Shown: piece by piece, positions 57,341 through 64,000 of the stretch
How positions within the stretch are numbered: position 1 is the first letter of the stretch
Layout of the letters: every line of letters begins with the position of its first letter
Assembly (NCBI GenBank): GCA_022376925.1
Contig: JAIOJX010000030.1
Location: 167,039,084-167,103,083 of the forward strand
Direction of reading: 5' to 3'
From: Tragulus kanchil
Taxonomy: Eukaryota > Chordata > Mammalia > Artiodactyla > Tragulidae
Length of the DNA: 64,000 nucleotides
Program-made: the position numbers and the translations under genes
The notes under the pieces: generated by a model
The model's database searches: none
The model's input: only the letters and a program-made list of their open reading frames with translations
What the model was told of the DNA's origin: nothing

Positions 57341-58038
57341 AGTCTGTTCTCTCTGGCCAAAGAACCCAGAAAGGAGCAGTCTAGCTAGACAGAAAGCTCT
57401 TAGACAAGGAACGCTCTGCTCCAGCCCAAAACCATAGAAATACTGCATCTCCACCCCAAGGCAATCAGGAAATTCCTACAGAAGCACCTAGTCTTACACT
57501 CAGCCAGCCCAGAACAAGTGGTTTAGCCCTACCAAAGAAGATCAAGGGAGCCCAGTCTTCCAGTCCCACTGAGTGTTAACAAGTGCACCTCCCTTATCAG
57601 CAGAAAAAGCTCCTTTCCTGCTTCTCATTGGGGTGGTGTTACAGGAATCTAGTGCGGAGTCAGGACCTTCACCCCCCTCCGGCCGTAAGAAGGCCATCCC
57701 CCATTACAGTGTCAATGGAGGCCACCTGGGAAGCAGTAATGAGGTGTGTGCACCCCTCCCAGAAGCAGAGTTCGCAGTAGAAGCCACGTGGGGAGCCAGA
57801 ACTCCCACTGGTGTCTAGCAGTAACCAGGACAACCCCCTCTGGTCAGAGTGGAAACCTAGTGGAACCTGGACTTCCATACCACCTGGCAGGAAAAAAGCT
57901 ACACAGTCTCTCCCTCCCCCTCACAGCAGCTTAATGTTAGAGGAGAGCTTCTGAAACGTAAGAGTTAGATAAAATTCAAAATCTCCTAACACTTGACATG
58001 TCCACATTTCAAAAAATCACTCATGAAAAAGAGCCATT

Positions 58039-58351
58039 GGGCTTCCCTGGTGGTCCAGTGGGTAAGGACACTGCCTTGCAGTACAAGGGGCGCCGGTTCA
58101 ATCAATGGCCTGGGAGGATCCCATGTGCCGTGGAGCGGCTGGACCGATGTGTTCAATTACCGAGCCGGAGCTCTGGAGCGCATGCACCCAGAGCTGGTGC
58201 TCTGTGACAACGGAGGCCACTGCGATGGGAGGCCCACACGGGCCAAAGAACAAAGAGGGATGAAAATAGATACATGAAAGACTAATAGAAGTGGCCCACC
58301 CACCCCCTCCCTCTCCAACCTGCCCCCACACAGCAAAAAAAAAAAAAAAAG
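58039..58351 (+). repeat. CHR-type SINE, CT-tail (copy A)
   Basis: Full-length with a C/T tract (ccaccccctccctctccaac) before the A-run. B box changed to 'ggttcaatcaa'. Target-site duplication 'aaaagagccatt' at 58027 and 'aaaagaaccatt' at 58352. Confidence 0.93.
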
Positions 58352-58502
58352 AAAAGAACCATTAAAGTCATAAAAAAGAATCATTCAAAAAAAAAAACAA
58401 AACAGGAAAATCTCAACTTGACCAGGAAGATAAAATCAACAGACACCAACACTGAGATAAGGCAGATGCTGGAATCTTAAGAAGGATTTTAAAGCAGCCA
58501 TG

Positions 58503-58835
58503 TTGTGGACTACGTATCTGTGTCTCCCAAATTCAGATCTTAAAGCCCTAAACCCCAGTGCGATGGCTTTAGGAGGTGAGGCCTGCAGAAGGCAATTAGG
58601 CTGAGACGAGGTCAGGCAGGTAGAAGCCCAGGATGGGATTAGTGACTTTAAAATAAGACACCAGAGAGCAACAAGGCAGCTGTCAGCAAGCCAAGAAGAA
58701 GGCCTTTACAAACATCAAATCTATCAAACACCTTGATTTTGGACTTCCCAAACTTCAGAATTATGAGAAATATTCATGTTACTTAAGCCACCTGATCTGG
58801 AGAGTTAAGTCACGGAGCCTAAGCTGAGACAAGTC
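58503..58835 (+). repeat. MLT1-type (ERVL-MaLR) LTR (copy A)
   Basis: Start 'tggactacgtatctgtgtct', middle 'accttgattttggacttccc', 'attatgagaaatattcatgt', end 'taagccacctgatctgg' and 'gagcctaagctgagacaag'. Old and diverged; no internal retroviral sequence adjoining. Confidence 0.65.
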
Positions 58836-59147
58836 ACTGTACATATGCTTCAAGAATCAAGTACAAATTCTCTTAAAACAAATGGAAAAAATAGAAAATC
58901 TCAGCAACAAAAAAAACCAAATTATAATATAGAAACAAATGGAACTTTTAGAACTGAAAAGTAACCAGTGGAACCTGGGAACCTTTCCATACCACCTGGC
59001 AGGAAAAAGCTACACAGTCTCTCCTCCCCTCACAGCAGCTTAATGTTAGAGGAGAGCTTCTGAAACGTAAGAGTTAGATAAAATTCAAAATCTCCTAACA
59101 CTTGACATGTCCACATTTCAAAAAATCACTCATGAAAAAGAGCCATT

Positions 59148-59422
59148 GGGCTTCCCTGGTGGTCCAGTGGGTAAGGACACTGCCTTGCAGTACAAGGGGC
59201 GCCGGTTCAATCAATGGCCTGGGAGGATCCCATGTGCCGTGGAGCGGCTGGACCGATGTGTTCAATTACCGAGCCGGAGCTCTGGAGCGCATGCACCCAG
59301 AGCTGGTGCTCTGTGACAACGGAGGCCACTGCGATGGGAGGCCCACACGGGCCAAAGAACAAAGAGGGATGAAAATAGATACATGAAAGACCAATAGAAG
59401 TGGTCAAAAAATAAATAAAAAG
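59148..59422 (+). repeat. CHR-type SINE, C/T tract absent (copy B)
   Basis: The same insertion as 58039-58351 (same body changes and flanks), but 'agtggtc' runs directly into 'aaaaaataaataaaaag'. The loss of the C/T tract is the largest copy-to-copy difference seen in any block. Confidence 0.92.
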
Positions 59423-59573
59423 AAAAGAACCATTAAAGTCATAAAAAAGAATCATAAAAAAAAAAAAAAAAAACAGGAAAATCTCAACTTGACCAGGAAG
59501 ATAAAATCAACAGACACCAACACTGAGATAAGGCAGATGCTGGAATCTTAAGAAGGATTTTAAAGCAGCCATG

Positions 59574-59906
59574 TTGTGGACTACGTATCTGTGTCTCCCA
59601 AATTCAGATCTTAAAGCCCTAAACCCCAGTGCGATGGCTTTAGGAGGTGAGGCCTGCAGAAGGCAATTAGGCTGAGACGAGGTCAGGCAGGTAGAAGCCC
59701 AGGATGGGATTAGTGACTTTAAAATAAGACACCAGAGAGCAACAAGGCAGCTGTCAGCAAGCCAAGAAGAAGGCCTTTACAAACATCAAATCTATCAAAC
59801 ACCTTGATTTTGGACTTCCCAAACTTCAGAATTATGAGAAATATTCATGTTACTTAAGCCACCTGATCTGGAGAGTTAAGTCACAGAGCCTAAGCTGAGA
59901 CAAGTC
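59574..59906 (+). repeat. MLT1-type LTR (copy B)
   Basis: The stutter partner of 58503-58835. One base differs near the 3' end ('gtcacagagcc' versus 'gtcacggagcc'). Confidence 0.65.
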
Positions 59907-60045
59907 ACTGTACATATGCTTCAAGAATCAAGTACAAATTCTCTTAAAACAAATGGAAAAAATAGAAAATCTCAGCAAAAAAAAAAAACCCAAATTATAA
60001 TATAGAAACAAATGGAACTTTTAGAACTGAAAAATGTAATCACAG

Positions 60046-60540
60046 AAACTTTTAAAACCTCAGTGGATGGGTTCAATAGTACAGTGAAAATGACAGAGGA
60101 AAGAATCAAAGGACTTGAGGAATATGAATAGAATTCACCCAAATAGAACACAAGAGAGAAAACAGGCCAAATAAAGCTAAGCAGAACCTTGGCGATCTGT
60201 TGGAAAACACAAAAAACTCAACATTCAGATTATCAGAATCCCAGATGGAGAAAAGAAAGAAAGAGTATCTGAAGAAATAATGCCTGAAACTTCTCCAAAT
60301 TTGGTGAAAGGATAAGACCCATCATAAGTCAACTTTGGAAAACTAAAAATAAAGAAAAAACTCTGAAAACAATCAGAGAAAAAGGACAACAGTATTTACC
60401 ATCAGTTTGAATGAAAACAGGTTTCTTATCTAAAACCTTGGAGAAGGAAGTGCCGGAATACTTTTCAAGTGCTGAAAGACAAGAACTGTAATCCACGAAT
60501 TCTGTTATCTTATGAAACTAGCCTTCAAGAATGAAAGAGG
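60046..60540 (+). repeat. Old L1 ORF1-like region, left part
   Basis: Text 'gaggaaagaatcaaaggact', 'cagaatcccagatggagaaa', 'gaagaaataatgcctgaaac', 'ctccaaatttggtgaaagg', 'ttttcaagtgctgaaagaca', 'ccttcaagaatgaaagagg' follows the L1 ORF1 coding region. The frame is lost. It is split here by the U6-L1 insertion. Confidence 0.72.
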
Positions 60541-60541
60541 G

Positions 60542-60648
60542 GTGCTCACTCTGGCAGCACATATACTAAAACTGGAACGATACAGAGAAGATTAGCATGG
60601 ACCCTGCACAAGGGTGACATGGAAATCTGTGAAGCGTTTCATATTTTT
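60542..60648 (+). pseudogene. U6 snRNA pseudogene (5' part of a U6-L1 chimera)
   Basis: A 107-bp stretch, the full length of vertebrate U6, beginning 'gtgctcactctggcagcaca' and ending 'gaagcgtttcatattttt'. The conserved ACAGAGA box and 'agattagcatgg' are present. I count about 12 differences from the vertebrate U6 sequence as I remember it, including 'cacgcaaattcgtg' changed to 'catggaaatctgtg'. U6 normally guides the spliceosome catalytic core; this copy lies inside an L1 remnant with no recognisable PSE, so it is a retroposed, non-functional copy. It continues directly into an L1 3' end. Confidence 0.92.
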
Positions 60649-60720
60649 ATGTGTGGCAGTAAACAACAAAACCTTGTAAAAAAAATAATAATAAATTAAA
60701 TTTGTATGGGAGTAAACAAA
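60649..60720 (+). repeat. L1 3' end fused to U6
   Basis: The text after the U6 T-run, 'gtgtggcagtaaacaacaaa', matches the L1 terminus seen at 52264 ('tgtctggcagtaaacaacaa'). An A-rich tail follows. Candidate target-site duplication: 'agaatgaaagagg' at 60528-60540 and 'agaacgaaagagg' at 60721-60733 (12 of 13). About 30 bp after the A-rich part (60701-60720) are unexplained. Confidence 0.75.
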
Positions 60721-60831
60721 AGAACGAAAGAGGAAGAAAAAAGTGATCAGATAGAGAAAGCCTAAGAGAATTTGTCACTACCAGACTAAAGCAATTGGCT
60801 AAAGGAAGTTCTTCAAACAGAAAGGTATTAG
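60721..60831 (+). repeat. Old L1 ORF1-like region, right part
   Basis: Continues the 60046-60540 L1: 'cctaagagaatttgtcacta', 'ggctaaaggaagttcttcaa'. This confirms that the U6-L1 unit interrupted one L1 copy. Confidence 0.7.
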
Positions 60832-61305
60832 TTTTCTAGGACTGTCATGACAAAGTCTCAGGAACTAGGTGGTTTAAACAACAAAAGTTTATTGTCTCAC
60901 AATCTGGAGACCAGAAGTCCAAAGTCATGGCTTCAGAAGGCCCCGCTCCCTCTGAAACCTGGAGGCGGCATCTTTCCTTGGCGTTGCTGCCTGGATTCTG
61001 GTGGTTGACAGCAATCCTTGGGGTTCCTTGGCTTGCAGCTAAAGCACTTCCACCTCCGCCTCTCTCATCACAGAGCATTCTCCCTTGGGTTTCTGTGTCT
61101 CCTCTCTTCTTATAAGGACAATGGCCATAGTGGATGAGGGTCTCCTCCACTCCAGTATGACCTCACTAGGACTAATTACAGCTGCACAACTCCATTTTCA
61201 AATCAGGTCACATCCTGAGATCTTAGGGATCAGCGCTACCAGAGACCTTTTGTGGAGACATAAGTCACTACACAACAAACTACCAAAGAAAAGTTAATAT
61301 ACTGT
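60832..61305 (-). repeat. MLT1-type (ERVL-MaLR) LTR
   Basis: Antisense: 'ttagttttctaggactgtca', 'tggtttaaacaacaaaagtt', 'agaccagaagtccaaagtca', 'gggttccttggcttgcagct', 'ttataaggacaatggccata', 'aaatcaggtcacatcctgag'. This is a fuller MLT1 pattern than the other copies. Open frames in it are by-products. Confidence 0.72.
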
Positions 61306-61359
61306 AGGTCATTCATGTAACAGTCTTCAAATGAGAAAATTATAAAGCTAGAGAACAGA

Positions 61360-61660
61360 TTCATGATCACCGATGGTCAGAGAGGGTAGACTGAGGGATG
61401 AAAACACCAGGTGTGACTATAAGGGGGTAGGAGGAGGGATAACTTTATCGTGATACAAATGTTTGCATCTTGACTGCAGGGGTTTAATGAAGCTATACAT
61501 AAAATAAAATAACATCTACACACACAGTGTCAAAGTCTTGGTTTTGAAATCATGTAACAGTTACGTCAGATGTAACCACTGGGTGAAGGGTGCATGGGAC
61601 CTCTGGACTATCTTTCCAACTTCCTTTGAATTATAACTATTTCAAAATAAAAGGCTTAAA
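61360..61660 (+). repeat. Old L1 3' end
   Basis: Text 'tttatcgtgatacaaatgtt', 'atcttgactgcaggggttta', 'ccactgggtgaagggtgcat', 'taactatttcaaaataaaag' is characteristic of old L1M 3' termini. Confidence 0.65.
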
Positions 61661-62041
61661 AACATAACAAAGTCAGAATTAAGGTCATAATTATAGGCTA
61701 ATAAGTTTCCTGTAAAAAACCTAAGGTTTCTCCTCACAAGATTTTTAAATCAAGGCTTATTTCTGTTGTACTCTAAGGAATCAATTTAGATAATGGCAGT
61801 AAAACAGTTGTTTGAATACCATAGGAAGAGACTAAAAAACTTAAGAGGAGGCATGCCCTCAGGGCAACAACAAAGTTCCCATAAAATTTGTAGATCAAGT
61901 GAATCCCTAAGGATTAAACAAGCAAAATCAGTCTGCAACCCCAAGGTCAGCCATCTGCAGGACAATCTTGTGGGCTGGGAAATCTCCCATATTAATTAAG
62001 AAGAACTAGACCGTGGATATCTGATTAAGGGATCACTGATA
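61661..62041. other. Unassigned sequence
   Basis: Nothing recognised. Confidence 0.4.
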
Positions 62042-62350
62042 GGGCTTCCCTGATGGTCCAGTGGGTAAGGACACCGCCTTGCAGTGCAAGGGGCGCCGGT
62101 TCGATCCCTGGCCTGGGAAGATCCCACGTGCCGCGGAGCGGCTGGACCGATGTGTCCAATTACCGAGCCGGAGCTCTGGAGTGCAAGCGCCCAGAGCCAG
62201 TGCTCTGCGACAACAGAGGCCACTGCAATGTGAGCCCCACACGGGCCAAAGAACAAAGATGGATGAAAATAGAGAAGTGAAAGACCAGTAGAAGTGGCCT
62301 GCCCGCTCCCTTCCTCCCCAACCTGCCCCCCCACCAAAAAAAAAAAAAAC
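62042..62350 (+). repeat. CHR-type SINE, CT-tail variant
   Basis: Full-length; A-box region 'tggtccagtgg' and B box 'ggttcgatccc' intact. The body is close to the common form, with the C/T tract 'cgctcccttcctccccaacc' before the A-run. Confidence 0.94.

Positions 62351-64000
<1,650 letters not shown>

Larger units (their letters stand above)
55686..57932. repeat. Stutter block 13: two copies, offset 1127 bp
   Basis: Copy A is about 55686-56802 and copy B about 56813-57932, with about 15 bp of filler. The contents are a SINE and about 600 bp unassigned with higher GC (56440-56800). Copies differ by small indels in G and C runs (for example 'gaggtgtgcacctccc' versus 'gaggtgtgtgcacccctccc'). 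Confidence 0.93.
57853..60031. repeat. Stutter block 14: two copies, offset ~1109 falling to ~1071 bp
   Basis: Copy A is about 57853-58962 and copy B about 58966-60031. The offset drops inside the block because the SINE tail is about 38 bp shorter in copy B. The first ~80 bp overlap the end of block 13, so this stretch occurs three times. Confidence 0.92.

Noticed and set aside
1200..60031. Novel satellite or programmed tandem-duplication system with a 1.1-kb unit
   Set aside because: Units in different blocks share no sequence, each is present only twice, and the shared N and overlapping blocks point to assembly error. Kept as a finding about the assembly, not as biology.
60542..60648. Functional U6 snRNA gene
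   Set aside because: About a dozen differences from vertebrate U6, no recognisable PSE upstream, an L1 tail fused downstream and a target-site repeat: a retroposed pseudogene.
1079..62350. Whale or hippo origin because of abundant CHR SINEs
   Set aside because: Bov-tA, Bov-A and BovB elements are present; these are ruminant markers.

Overview
The window looks like nuclear DNA of a ruminant (even-toed ungulate) from a gene-poor, repeat-rich region, probably intergenic or deep intronic. I see no complete protein-coding gene. The ruminant call rests on tRNA-Glu-derived SINEs of the CHR type together with Bov-tA and Bov-A units and a BovB-like fragment. CHR elements are shared by whales, hippos and ruminants; the Bov repeats exclude whale and hippo. 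CHR copies are many and young-looking, Bov-tA copies are few, and no Bov-A2 dimer is evident. I infer, weakly, an early-branching ruminant such as a chevrotain (Tragulidae).

The main structural feature is a 'stutter'. At least fourteen blocks of about 1.07-1.18 kb are each present twice, head to tail and nearly identical (AABBCC order): at 1.2-3.5, 3.5-5.8, 5.8-8.0, 7.8-10.1, 11.0-13.2, 13.2-15.4, 19.8-22.0, 27.9-30.1, 31.0-33.2, 34.1-36.2, 37.0-39.3, 50.0-52.2, 55.7-57.9 and 57.9-60.0 kb. The blocks have unrelated sequences but almost one length, neighbouring blocks abut or overlap, and an ambiguous base (N) recurs at the same place in both copies of the first block. This is best explained by overlapping contigs joined end to end without merging. 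Collapsed, the window would be about 16 kb shorter.

The interspersed repeats form layers. The oldest are L2, MIR, a MER5-like hAT fragment, MLT1 (MaLR) LTRs and decayed L1 pieces (ORF1-like, ORF2 endonuclease, ORF2 end and 3' UTR). A later layer holds younger L1 3' ends, an ERV LTR-like element, BovB, Bov-A and Bov-tA, and older short CHR SINEs. The youngest layer is a CHR-type SINE of about 260-330 bp whose copies often keep target-site duplications and RNA polymerase III A and B boxes. It shows at least three variants: a pyrimidine-tract tail, a plain A tail, and a diverged head (called type B here).

Region by region: 0-15.4 kb is L2, one SINE and six consecutive stutter blocks holding L1, MIR, MLT1 and Bov-tA. 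15.4-19.8 kb is mostly unassigned, with Bov-A/Bov-tA and a tailless SINE fragment. 19.8-30 kb has SINEs and L1 pieces. 30-41 kb is unassigned sequence in stutter blocks, with a tandem array of three SINEs, Bov-tA and an ERV LTR. 41-50.5 kb is the densest SINE zone. 50.5-54.2 kb is a nested L1 complex. 55.7-60 kb holds two stutter blocks with SINEs and an MLT1. 60-62.4 kb holds a U6 snRNA-L1 chimeric retrocopy inside an old L1, an MLT1 and a SINE. 62.4-64 kb is mostly unassigned and ends with a good minus-strand splice donor that may mark an exon running out of the window.
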